From: Chlorella sorokiniana
Taxonomy: Eukaryota; Chlorophyta; Trebouxiophyceae; Chlorellales; Chlorellaceae
Direction: 5' to 3'
Assembly: GCA_025917655.1 (NCBI GenBank)
Contig: CP084610.1
Coordinates: 558,001 to 622,000, forward strand
Length of the DNA: 64,000 bases
Part shown: piece after piece, positions 54,542 to 64,000 of the stretch
How the letters are laid out: every line of letters starts with the position of its first letter
How positions within the stretch are numbered: the stretch's first letter is position 1
Made by a program: the position numbers and the translations under genes
The notes under the pieces: generated by a model
The model's input: only the letters and a program-made list of their open reading frames with translations
What the model was told of the DNA's origin: nothing
Database searches by the model: none

Positions 54542-57306
54542 ATGAATGACTTGTTAGGCACAGTAGTGGTGAGATCTTCGCCGCATCAGGCGTGCAGACG
54601 CGCAGCAGGGCTGGGGCTTGCACCGCCCGCTTTCTCTCAGGCTGCCAGGCACACGTCGGGTTGGCTGCCCCTGGTTTTACGCACATACTGCCATGCCACC
54701 ACGCAATGATTGTGTGCCGCTGCATGTGCCACTCGCGGTGCAGGGCAGCGGCAATGGCAATGGCGCGCGGCGACATCGAGGCGGGGTGCCGCCGCCAGCG
54801 CCCGCCGCAGCGGAGTCGGGCTCCGACAAACAGATGGACGAGTTCTTCAAGGAGGTGGCAGCTATCAAGGTGGGCAAGCTGTTCCCTTAAACTCCGCTGA
54901 GATTCTACTTTATCAGCAGTAGAACCCCCCAGGAGTGGCGTTGCCGAGCATGATGCTGTTGGCAGCCTGCCATCGTCGGGTCCCCGCCCCGCTCCAGCCC
55001 ACCCCCTCAAAATGCGTTCCACCCTTGCGGCAGGGCATGATGATGGACATCCGGCGCAACCAGGGACGGCTGCAGGAGGCGCACGAGCGCAGCAAGATGG
55101 TGACACGCAGCGAGGAGATGAAGAAGCTGCGGGAGCAGATGCAGGTGGGGCGCCGAGCCGCGTGGGGACGGCACCAGCAGCCCCCGGGCGCTGGCGGCGG
55201 CTCATGGTGTAGCCTGGAGGCTGTACTGTGGTTGCGGCACTGCAGAGCATCTATGCCTGGGCAGAGGAGGCACAGCTTTGATGCAGCATGTCCTGTCCTG
55301 GGCTTGCCTGTGGCAGCGGAGGAGCTGGCAGCGTGCGCTGGCCTGGCTGGCTCGGACGGCGGTGCCTTTCCTCGAAGCTGTTCATTCCTGCCTTGCAGGA
55401 CGACATCAACGCCGTCAGCAAGTCTGCGGACGCCATCAAGAAGAAGCTGGCGGAGCTGGACCGGCACAATGAGCAGGTTGGGCTGGCTGCAGAGGGCGCT
55501 GAGCACGAGGTGCCCCAGCAGGCCGTCTGTCTGCCCTCCGTAGCTGGCCGTGCAGCAGGTTTGACTCACTCTGCAGCTGGAAAGGGCCAAAGCAGCAGAG
55601 TGCCAAGGTGTGGGCTCGCTGCGCCTGCCGCCTCCGCCGCAGGCCCTCAAACGCAAGGGGTGCGGGCCCGGCAGCAGCAGCGAGCGCACGCGCACCGCCA
55701 TCACGGGCGCGCTCAAGAAGAAGCTCAAGGACTTGATGGGCGAGTTCCAGGACCTGAGGTGGGACATCAACGGGGGCAAGACGTGCAGGAAGCGATGCCA
55801 GCAGGGGCCCGGGTCGGCGGCGGCGGAGCGTTTCATGGAAGAGGCAGCCTCAGCGGCAAGACATGGCGGCAGCTCCCCTTGGCCAGCTTGCGCACTCTTC
55901 ATCACCCAGCAGCCCTGCTCCTGCTATTGCCGCCGCAGGTCGCGCGTGCAGGCCGAGTATCGGGAGGTCGTGGAGCGGGTGTGTACACGGGTGCGCCACA
56001 GCCTGCGTTTGTACGGCCTGTGACTCACCCAGGCCCCTCCAGCAGCTGCTGCGTGCTGCGTGCCGCCCTTGCTGCCCCACCTTGACGCATGCCGCGCCTG
56101 GGCGCCTGCTGGGGCTGCAGTCACGGGCCAGCACGCCAACGAGGAGGAGATTGAGCAGATGATTGAGACCGGGAGTCGGAGACGATCTTCCAAAAGGCGA
56201 TCCTGGAGCAGGTGCGGCGGGGAGGCGCGGGGCACCCTCCACCGGGCAGCAGCCGGGCAGCGCGGGAGCGCGACCCGGCGGCATGCCGGTGCTGCCCGAG
56301 GCTCTAGGGGGAGCGGAGGCCATTGCTGGTCCACTGGGAGTGGTGCAGCACCTCCTTCCCTGTTGTTCTGCGCCTCTGTGCCACAAGGGGGCGCCCGGGA
56401 ACCCAGCAGCTGTGCCTGCCCGCAGGGCCGCGGGTATGTGATGGACACCCTGGCTGAGATCCGGGAGCGGCGCGACGCGGGTGGGCGCGCGATCCTGCCT
56501 GCTGCACCTGCGCCTGCTCGTGTCGCTGGGTGGCCCCTCCCTGTGCATGCCGTCGGCCTCCACTCTGCACACGCCCTCGCGCGAGCCCCCCTTGCCCCAG
56601 CCCTGACCGCCGCCCCCGCCCACTCGCGCAAGCCTCCCCCTTGCCCCAGCCCTGACCGCCGTCCCCGCCCACGCATCTTTGAACTGTCCCTGCAGTGATG
56701 GAGCTGGAGCGGTCGCTGATGGAGCTGCACCAGATCTTCCTGGACATGGCGGTGCTGGTGGAGGCGCAGGGCGAGATGCTGGACAACATCGAGGCGCAGG
56801 CGTGTGGGGGTGGGGGGTGGCGTTTTGGGGGAGCAAAGGGGCGCGGGTTGTGTCGGGCTGGTCGAGCCACCAGGGGTCCCCAGCATGCCCAGCCGGCGGG
56901 CGGTGGCTGGGCTGGGCGCCACCAAGGAAGCTTGCAGAGGAAAGGTGGCAGCGGTGCAAGTTTGCGTCCGCCCGGCTGTGCCCCTTCCTCTCCGAGGTGT
57001 TCATGTCCGCCCGGCTGTGCCCCTTCCTCTCCCCTCGCTGTCACCTTCCCATGCTCACCGCGCGTGCTGCAGCAATGCACCTGGCGCCTCGCTCACTGGC
57101 AGCCGCCTCGCTGTGACACCCTGCTGTGCCCTGTGTGTGCGCAGGTGGCCAAGAGCGTCGAGTATGTGCAGGCGGGCACCACCCACCTGGTGGCCGCCAA
57201 GCGGCTGCAGAAGAACACGCGCAAGTGGATGTGCGTGGCGCTGATCCTGCTGCTCATCATCGCCGCCGCCATCGCCATTCCAATCGCCATCAGGCTGGCT
57301 GGCTGA
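54542..57306 (+). CDS. Plasma-membrane-type syntaxin (Qa-SNARE, SYP1-like)
   Basis: t-SNARE for vesicle fusion, C-terminally anchored. Exon 1 is 54542-54568 (MNDLLGTVV). Exon 2 ends [14 protein letters not shown], the start of the Habc bundle, which continues through [72 protein letters not shown]-like, and [16 protein letters not shown]. The SNARE motif spans IRERRDA to [17 protein letters not shown], with the zero-layer Gln in [20 protein letters not shown]. The tail anchor is [20 protein letters not shown], ending at 57306. The layout fits SYP1-type plasma-membrane syntaxins rather than endosomal ones. A slip lies at about 56170 ([11 protein letters not shown] continues one frame over). 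Partner of the adjacent alpha-SNAP. Confidence 0.93.
56581..57033 (+). repeat. Two short tandem duplications in Qa-SNARE introns
   Basis: A 49-bp-period direct repeat at about 56581-56672 (CTTGCCCCAGCCCTGACCGC twice) just before the exon starting VMELERS, and a 39-bp-period repeat at about 56966-57033 (GTCCGCCCGGCTGTGCCCCT twice) in the next intron. Confidence 0.85.
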
Positions 57307-58018
57307 CGCGCCGCAGCGCGTCGCAGCACTCTGCGCCGCTGCAGCACCCTGCGCTGCTGCAGCACCCGACTGTCCGTCTGGAAGCTGCGGCAGGTGCCGC
57401 TGCAGAGCTTACGGCCCTGGTGCTCTGGCTGGGAGTGGGCCCGGCAGCCGTGCAGTTGCCCCGGGCACGCATCCGGCACAGCTCGCTTCAAACTAGACTT
57501 CCGGGACAGCAACGCTCCCCTCACCCTGACTGCACTGCTGACTCTGGGATGCCTGCTGCTGCAGCTCCCTCCCCCAAAAACTGCGCCTGCGCATACCTGG
57601 CTTTCACCTCATGCGACTGCCCTCCTGCTTGGGCTGCCCTTGCCCTACGCGTCCACTCCCTCGCTGCTGCTGCCTGTGTGGCCCATGGGGCCCTACGTTG
57701 CTGTCAAGGCATCTCTCTCAGCAGCCGTGGTCGTCACACCTCTCAATACAACTGGGTGTCAAGCTCCTGGCTGTCGTATGCCTGCCGTATGGCACCTGAT
57801 CACAGCTGTGCGCTGACCGCCCTGGGCCAAGCCCTGCAGCGGCCAACCCAATGCTCTCCTGTCTGTCTCGAGGTCCCGGCCTCTCCTCCGGCGCAAATTG
57901 TTAATGACCGTACGCACCCCTGCGCCAACGCGGGTTTCAGCCCCGTCTACTCCCAGCGTCTTCTCGGGCCTGGGCAGCGACCACCTACTGGCTGAGGGTA
58001 CCGGCGGGATCGCTGCTA
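57307..58018. other. 3' UTR of Qa-SNARE and upstream region
   Basis: About 700 bp, pyrimidine-rich. The frame of the following gene is open back to a TAA near 57900 (TYWLRVPAGSLL precedes the first ATG), so an upstream exon of that gene may lie here. Confidence 0.4.
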
Positions 58019-58918
58019 ATGCACGTCAGCCTGGCCGTGCCCACCTTGTTTGCTGCCGAAGTGGCGCTGTCCCGCCACATGCGGCGATCCGCCCCCTCCA
58101 ACGGCGGCCTGTACTCGTGCCGGCACGAACTGTCTGCGGGCCTTGTGCGGCTGAACGAGGCCCTTCTGGCCTCTGCCTGCCTCTGGCCCAAAGCCTGGCT
58201 GTACGAAATCGGGGCTGGCGGGGGCGGCAACGGCAACAGTCTGCCCTCGGCGCTGCGCCACGCCGCTCCGCTGATGTGGGCGAGCGCGGCCTCCGCTCGC
58301 CTGCTCTTCTGGACATTCACCATTCGCATTTGGTGGGCCGGCGCGCATCGCCTCCTGGCTTTGAGGGCTGCAAGCAGCGGACCTTGCAGGCATTGCCGTG
58401 GGGCGGCCCCACCAGCTGCGACCACGCTGCACAGCCTCCGCCTCCCCTGCCCGTTGCCCCCGTCCCTGCAGCGACGCCCTGCCGCTGCACCTGCTCAAGG
58501 CCTTTACGCTGGTGCGGCGCAACGCCGAGGTGTGCACCGGCGCTGCCCTGGCGCACCCGCAAGCGCAAGCGCTGACCCACCGCGCCTTCGAGCTGCTGAG
58601 CATGCTGCGCTTACGCACCCTGGCGCCAGGGCTCAGTCCCCGCCACGAGTGCGCCGTTGCGCTGACGTATCTGCACCTCACGCTGGCGGCGGCGGCGCCC
58701 GCGGCTGCGGCGGCGGCGGCCGAGGCGAGCCTGTCTGCGGCTCATCAGCGGCGGCGCCGTTCGCGCGGGCTGCTGCCGGAGAGAAGGGCTGGCAGGCGTG
58801 GCTGTACGGCGCGCTGGAGGACCTCTTCCAGGCTGCGGACTGGCCCTGGGCGGCAGCGATGGGCTGGTTGCTGTTGGGTGCTCTGTTTGACGCCTCGCTT
58901 CTGGTGGCGGCGCCGTGA
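58019..58918 (+). CDS. Unrecognised helical protein
   Basis: No family recognised. From the first ATG: MHVSLAVPTLFAAEVALSRH, then YSCRHELSAGLVRLNEALLA, LWPKAWLYEIGAGGGG and LLFWTFTIRIW. A GTGGGC donor after FTIRIW (about 58334) and a CTGCAG acceptor (about 58470) then join SDALPLHLLKAFTLVRRNAE, AHPQAQALTHRAFELLSMLR, LSPRHECAVALTYLHLTLAA and an Ala-rich tract. After another frame change the end reads GWQAWLYGALEDLFQAADWP and MGWLLLGALFDASLLVAAP. The sequence is Leu/Ala-rich and mostly helical, and the final helix is hydrophobic. The start may be further upstream. The 899-bp continuous frame in the middle is not the coding frame. Confidence 0.5.
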   Translation: MHVSLAVPTLFAAEVALSRHMRRSAPSNGGLYSCRHELSAGLVRLNEALLASACLWPKAWLYEIGAGGGGNGNSLPSALRHAAPLMWASAASARLLFWTFTIRIWWAGAHRLLALRAASSGPCRHCRGAAPPAATTLHSLRLPCPLPPSLQRRPAAAPAQGLYAGAAQRRGVHRRCPGAPASASADPPRLRAAEHAALTHPGARAQSPPRVRRCADVSAPHAGGGGARGCGGGGRGEPVCGSSAAAPFARAAAGEKGWQAWLYGALEDLFQAADWPWAAAMGWLLLGALFDASLLVAAP

Positions 58919-59184
58919 CTGTGGGGGCCACCCCGTGGTGCCCTTGGTGCTCCCTGGCAACAAAGCTGCCCCCCATTGCTATAACGGCCAAAATGAAGTG
59001 TAGTAAGCGACTGCCGCAAACTGGAACCCGGTTCGTCGCTGTTTGGGGCTCCTTGCAGGCGGCCGCGCTCCTGTCAGACGTGCACCTGGCGGCGGCAGCT
59101 GCCCAGCATAAAACCCGGTTTCGCGGGACGCGGGTTGTTATTTTGTATCGTCTACACACCTGGTTCTGTTTAACCAGCATAACG

Positions 59185-61024
59185 ATGCCTGCCGCCGACT
59201 CCCCACGTGAACCGGCTCCCAAAGGCCTGCACCTCTGGACTGCAGCCGCGCCGAGCGGCCAGCGGGTTACAATTCTGTTGGAGGAGCTAGGCATGTCGAG
59301 CGCCGTTGAGCTGCACACGGTGGGAGCAAGTTGGGTCCTGGCAGGCACCGCTGTTGCTGCCGCCAGCTCCTTGCTGGCTGCTGCTTGAATGACGGCTGCG
59401 ACAATGCTTGCCTGGCCCTGTGCTCTCACCCCTCTGCAGGTCGATCTCCAGAAGCGGGAGCAACTCGTTCCGGAGTTTGCTGCATCGGTCAACCCTGCGC
59501 AGCTCATCCCAGCGCTGGGTGGGTGCCTCGGGCGGGCGGCGGCAGAAGCTGGTGCAAGCCGCTGGCTGCTGTTGCCGGATGGCCTCCATTTGCGCCCTCA
59601 ACCGCTCCTTGCTCCGCGGCTGTGTGCAGTGGATTATGATGCGGGCGGGCAGCCCATCATCGAGAGCGGCGCTGCGCTGATGTATCTGCTGGAGTGCAAG
59701 GCGCCTGCCGCCGGCAGCGACGCGCGTCGGCGGCGGCGGCGGCGCTGCTGCCGCCGCCCAGCGACACGGAGCGCCGCGGCCAGGTCATGGCCTGGCTCTT
59801 CTGGCAAATGGTGAGCTGCGGGGGAAACCCATGCCGCATGTAGGCATGCGCCTGGCGTGTGGGTGGCGACGAGGGGCGCCCTTCCGCCGAGCAGGATGAG
59901 CCTGTGCCGCTCGAGCGAGCGTTGGCAGCACAGTAGAGGGCTCCCCTTGACACCCCCGCTCCCCCTCCCCCTTCAGTCCACCTGCTACGCCGCTGCCCGC
60001 CGCTTCTTTGCTGTGGTGAACCGCGGCGCGCCCGGCACCCGGAGACCATGCGCTACGCGGCGGAGCAGCTGCAGCAGCAGCTGGCGGTGCTGGAGGGCCA
60101 GCTGGTCAAGACAGGTGCGGGGGCAGCGGCTGCGGGCACCCCAGGGGCAGCCGCCCTGCGCCCGTTTTCATCCCCGCGGTCTGCGGCTGGCAGGGAGCTG
60201 GTCAGTCGTGGGTGCTTGCTGCGGAGGGGCTTAGGGCAAGGCGTGGCTCCGCCGGCCCGCCCCACTGTAGCTGCATACAAGTGCTCCGCCTGATCCCGGC
60301 TGCACCGCTGCAGGATCCTACGTGGCCGGAAACTTTTACTCGGTGGCGGACATCGCGTGCTTCCCCTTCATCGCGCTCATCGCATCCGTCCTGGGTGAGC
60401 GCAGCGGCCAGCCTTGAGCTGGGCAGGCAGCACGTGTTTGGCACGGAGTTTGTGTTCGTTCCGAGCTTGGCGCACCACGCCCGCCTCGCCGGGCAGGCGG
60501 AAGACTTTGTTGGTGCACTGACGACAAACATGGCTGGTGCTGCTGCCTTGCTGGTCTTCCTGCCGCAGGGGCCGACCTGGCCGCCGACATGCCTGCCCTC
60601 AACGGGTGGATGAAGCGGATGAGGGAGCGGCCCGCCGTGAGGTGCTTCGCCGCCGCTTGCGAAGGAAAAGCCGTCTGCACAGCGGCCTGTTTTGCTGCTG
60701 TTGCTGTGCCTCAGGGTCCAGGGGGCCAGGCAGGCAGTCTGCAAAGGCAGCTGAAGGGCGACGAGCTCGTCGTGAGCCACCTCTTGTGCCTCTCCCGTGC
60801 CGCGCAGGAAGGGCATGGCCGTGCCCTCCCCAGCCCCCTTGCTGCGTCCCGGACAGGAGGCCGACGTCACGGTGCACAAGCTGCGCTGCGCCCTGCTGGA
60901 GGTGGGCGTGAAGGGCGTGGCGGTGGGGGCGCCCGAGTGGTGCTGCCGCCAGAGTGAACGCGCAGCTCCAGCCGCCACGGGCGCAGGCAGCGCGGCGCCT
61001 GGCCCCGAAATGAACGAACACTGA
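59185..61024 (+). CDS. Glutathione S-transferase, Ure2p/YfcG-like
   Basis: Cytosolic GST with thioredoxin-fold N-domain and helical C-domain, probably a glutathione-dependent disulfide reductase or peroxidase as in the YfcG/Ure2p group. The ATG at 59185 starts MPAADSPREPAPKGLHLWTA, with AAPSGQRVTILLEELG holding the likely Ser/Thr active-site loop. Next: VDLQKREQLVPEFAA, NPAQLIPAL, then GQPIIESGAALMYLLE (the Glu-Ser pair that binds the glutathione gamma-glutamyl group). The helical domain has LLPPPSDTERRGQVMAWLFW, AAEQLQQQLAVLEGQLVKT, SYVAGNFYSVADIACFPFIA (N-capping box) and ADMPALNGWMKRMRERPAVR. The C-terminal exon adds about 70 residues (KGMAVPSPAPLLRPGQEADV onward, ending EMNEH) beyond the usual end. 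A slip near 59725 lies in a GGC run. Confidence 0.88.
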
Positions 61025-61374
61025 GTCTTGATGAACGCCAAGCCTACATGCTCTCTTTGTACTACGATAGCTCCCTATATGTCTTGATTGGTTGATTGCT
61101 GTGCATTGTTGACCTGCCTTTACACGTGATGTGCGGGCACGTCGGCTGTCGCGGACGCTGCCGCCAGTTTAACATCAGGCAAGAGTTTGAGTGTCTTCGC
61201 GGGATGCAGGCCCTGCTGGGAGCACCCCAGCTGCGAAGGAACCAGGGCAGTTGGCCCGGGGTGGGGAGGCTCAGCTCATGCGTCGGCGCTCAGCTTGCCA
61301 GCTCATCATCCCTCAAGTGTCATGCCTGTTGTTCTTGCTCATAAGCCGCGGCCTCTCCCTCACTCACAGCTCGT
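61025..61374. other. Intergenic, AT-richer 3' UTR and promoter
   Basis: About 350 bp. AT-rich at 61030-61140 just past the GST stop. No gene or clear TGTAA signal is seen. Confidence 0.45.
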
Positions 61375-63993
61375 ATGTCATCAGTTGCGCCGGCCGCATT
61401 GTCCAGGCTGCGCTGCAAGGTTTCCACGTTTGCCAGCACCTCTCTTCGCGCGGCGCAGCGCGGCAAACACATTGAGACCACCGCAGCAAGTGATCCCGCC
61501 GTGATCGCAGCAATGGACGCCGCCGCTAAGTCTCGTGCCAAGGCTGCCGTCCTGGGGTGGGCGGGGGGCTCCACAGGCTGGCGGGCCCACCACGTCCCAC
61601 TCTGAATGTTGCTGCTGGGTGCACCTGAGCCCAGCCGCTCTGCTCACCGCACCTCTGCTTCCCCCTCGCAGCGCGCTGGTCGCGGACGCCGCCACCACGC
61701 CCCTCCACTGGATCTGTGAGCACCCTCCGCCGCGGGTCACTGCCGCCCATGCCGCTTCACGGAAGCTTGCAGACGCTCCCCAGCGCTTGCTTTGTTCCCT
61801 GTTCAACATCAATCAAACGATGCGGCCTACAGCCAACAAATGAACTCACCTTACCGTCAACCCCCTGGCTGGCCCCGTGTGTTGCGCCCGCGCAGACGAC
61901 GCCGACAAGGTGCGCGGCCTGCTGGAGGGCGCGGCCGCCTGCAGGCGCCCGAGTTCTTCCCGGAGCCCTCCTGCCCCTTCTACACTTACCCGGTGGGGGC
62001 GCTGTCGCCCTACGGTGAGGCCGCTGCTGTGTGTTCGGACGGGCGTGTGTGGGCATGTGTGTGCAAGGGCGTGTGGGGGAGGGCAGGCGCGCGGGGAGAG
62101 GGCGGCCCTCCCCTCCCAACAGCCACGGTTCCGGCTGGTGCTCGCCCGCGCCGCCCGCACGCCTTCCACCCAGCACGCATGCTCACCGCGCACCGCCCCT
62201 CCCGCCCGCGCCGCCCGCCAGGCGACGAAGCCCTGGCCACCCTGCAGTACGCCGCCGCGCAGCCGCAGGTGGACGGCCCCGGCCTGGCCCAGCACCTGGT
62301 CACCTTCTTCAAAGCGTACACCGGCCGCCTCAACCACACCGCACAGCACTTGGTGGATCGGTGGGAGGCCGGGAGCGGTACCCCGCCGCCGCGGCGGACG
62401 ACAGCCAGGCAAACGCGATTGTCAAGGTGACGGCGCGGCGGCGCCCGGTGGGGGTGGGTGGGTGGGTGGGGGGGGTTAAGGGGTGTGGGGCTCCCCTTGA
62501 GGTTTGGCATGCGGCCCTGGCAGCGCTTGGACCCCAGCAGCACAAGTACACACGTTGTGTGCCCGCCTGCCCAGCCCAAGCACTGACCTCACACGCCCAT
62601 CCCTCCCTTTGATCTTTCCTGCCGCAGGTGCCGGTGTTGGTGGCGAGGTACGGCGGTACGCCCGCCCTGGCCTCCCGCGTGGAGGAGGCCGTGCGCGCGC
62701 AGCAGAACAGCGACGAGGCGGTGGCGTGGGCGTGGCCGCCGCCGCCATCCTGGAGCGCGTCGTGCTGACCGGCTGCTCCCCGCGGAGGCGGTGGCCTGGG
62801 CGCTGGCGCCGGGCAGCCTGGCGCCCGAGGCGCGCGAGGCGCTGGCGCCGCTGGAGGCGCAGGAGCGGGCCAGCGTGACAGGTGGGCCGCCCTTGGCAGG
62901 CTGCCTTGCTTTGGGGCGGTCTTGCTGGGCGTGCTCTCGGAAGGAAAACAAACCGCTGGAGGCCGGGGCGAGCGCTGCAGACGGCACTGTTACCCAGCTT
63001 CTCACCGGCTGCCGCTGGCGCTCACCCTCATGGCTGCTGCTTTCCTGCTGCAGACATGGTGTGGCAGGTCACCAAGGCGCCCTCCTGCGGTGAGCCTAGC
63101 TTCTGGCTGGATTCCTCTGTACCTCAGCAGCGGTACCTCCTCCTGCATGCCACGTGCCTGCCTGCCCCGCCAGCCAGCGTGGCCGGCCCAGCGGGGACCC
63201 TGCGTGGGCTTGCCGTCCATGCTGGCGGCTGACCCCTGCCGCGCTGACCCTGGCTGCCGCCGCCGCAGCGATGCCGGGTGCCCTGGTGAATGCGCTGTAC
63301 TGCGCCCAGGTCTCCTCAAGGTGGGCTGCCTGCCTGCCCCGACGAAAGCAACCCCGCAGGCGCTCCTGCTCCACGCCTGCCTGCCGCCGCCGCCAGGGGG
63401 CACCACCGCGCCCTGCTGGCGGGAGGCCGCGCCGCCTCTCTGCCTTGCCACGCTGCCGCGGCTGGCTTCACTTCCTGCTGTGGGCCCCTGCCAGCGCATG
63501 CCTGCAACAGCAGGCTCGGAAGGTTCGACGCTCCAAAACACGAGTGGCCCCCTCAAAAAAACTCCACTCCCCTCAACAACCCAGCGAACTGGCTGCCGCC
63601 TGCCTGTCCCTGCAGCTACGTGGACGCCGTGCGCTCCAACCTGGCGGCGGCAGGCGACAACTGCAGCCGCGCGCTGTACGCGGGAGCCCTCCTCGCCGCC
63701 ACGGTGAGTGGTGCTGGGCCGCCCCGCGCTGGGAGTCTCTGCTGTGCCGCTCCCGCCGCCGCGGCCCCCCACAACCCTTTACCTAGCACCTCCCAAGCCA
63801 GGGTGCCGGGCGGCGGTCTGTGGAAAGGCCCCTGGGCGCCCCATCGCCCACCCTTGCCCCCGCTCGCTGTGCAACTGTCGCTGCAGGGGGGGAGGCCGCG
63901 GTGCCAAACGGCTGGAAGGACCAGCTGGCCCCGGGCCTGTACCCGCAGCTGGAGGCGCTGACGGATCAGCTGCTGGCACGCCGCAGCGACTGA
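61375..63993 (+). CDS. ADP-ribosylglycohydrolase / J1-crystallin-like protein, organelle-targeted
   Basis: ARH-fold protein of the J1-crystallin branch. The ATG at 61375 starts a Ser/Ala/Arg-rich leader (MSSVAPAALSRLRCKVSTFA), a likely plastid or mitochondrial transit peptide, then AAMDAAAKSRAKAAVLG. Downstream exons: ALVADAATTPLHWI joined to YDADKVRGLLEG (the family signature ADAxxxPLHWIYD), APEFFPEPSCPFYTYPVGAL, DEALATLQYAAAQPQ, LVTFFKAYTGRLNHTAQHLV, DDSQANAIVKVPVLVARYGG, RVEEAVRAQQNSDEAVAWA, ILERVVLTG, GALVNALYCAQVSS, and GDNCSRALYAGALLAA, the position of the metal-binding GGDTD motif of active hydrolases. It ends QLLARRSD at 63993. The Asp-Asn change in that motif questions hydrolase activity. 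Slips near 61940, 62385, 62735 and 62785 are in GC-rich runs. Confidence 0.88.
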
Positions 63994-64000
63994 GCCGACC

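Noticed and set aside
61320-61574. Minus-strand 84-codon frame with an apparent membrane helix (AAITAGSLAAVVSM)
   Set aside because: It is antisense to the transit peptide and first exon of the ADP-ribosylglycohydrolase-like gene, whose plus-strand frame joins in phase to the ALVADAATTPLHWI exon; it also lacks an ATG.

Overview
The window is nuclear DNA of a GC-rich, intron-dense green alga, most likely a trebouxiophyte of the Chlorella type. The grounds are: short exons separated by about 100-400 bp introns with GTGAG/GTGGG donors and CAG acceptors; TGTAA motifs a few hundred bases past several stop codons, the usual chlorophyte poly(A) signal; plant-type families (OSCA/CSC1 channel, ANT-type AP2 domains, cinnamyl-alcohol-dehydrogenase-like ADH); and Gln/Ala low complexity encoded by CAG and GCN repeats. 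Species cannot be fixed from sequence alone. I see no rRNA, tRNA, CRISPR array, retroelement or virus-like element.

Layout: (1) 0-9 kb, the 3' part of a CAD-like alcohol dehydrogenase (+), then an extended-synaptotagmin-like lipid-transfer/tether gene, copy A (+). (2) 9.5-13.4 kb, small housekeeping genes: APC13 (-), an acylated MGCISSK protein (+), exosome cap subunit RRP40 (+). (3) 13.6-18.3 kb, a gene with repeated degenerate AP2/ANT units, copy A (+). (4) 18.7-21.3 kb, an unrecognised multi-pass membrane protein (-). (5) 22.5-28.6 kb, extended-synaptotagmin copy B (-), divergent from an OSCA/CSC1/TMEM63-type channel (+, 29.6-38.6 kb). (6) 39.4-51.1 kb, an accessory-looking block: three copies of an unrecognised family (39.4 -, 48.7 +, 50.5 +) around a second, longer multi-repeat AP2/ANT-like gene (+, 41.6-47.8 kb) with internal duplications and minisatellites. 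(7) 51.9-57.3 kb, alpha-SNAP (-) head to head with a plasma-membrane-type Qa-SNARE (+). (8) 58-64 kb, an unrecognised helical protein, a Ure2p/YfcG-like glutathione transferase, and an organelle-targeted J1-crystallin-type ADP-ribosylglycohydrolase-like protein (all +).

Several genes share a theme: ER-plasma membrane contact (two E-Syt-like proteins), a membrane-tension-gated cation channel, and SNARE fusion and recycling (Qa-SNARE, alpha-SNAP). Whether this clustering matters is unproven.

An important caveat: in most conserved genes the reading frame slips by one base inside exons, usually in G or C runs, while the protein similarity continues in the next frame. This looks like residual indel error in a long-read assembly rather than gene decay, so single-frame translations from this sequence are unreliable. 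Gene spans below run from first to last coding base and include introns.
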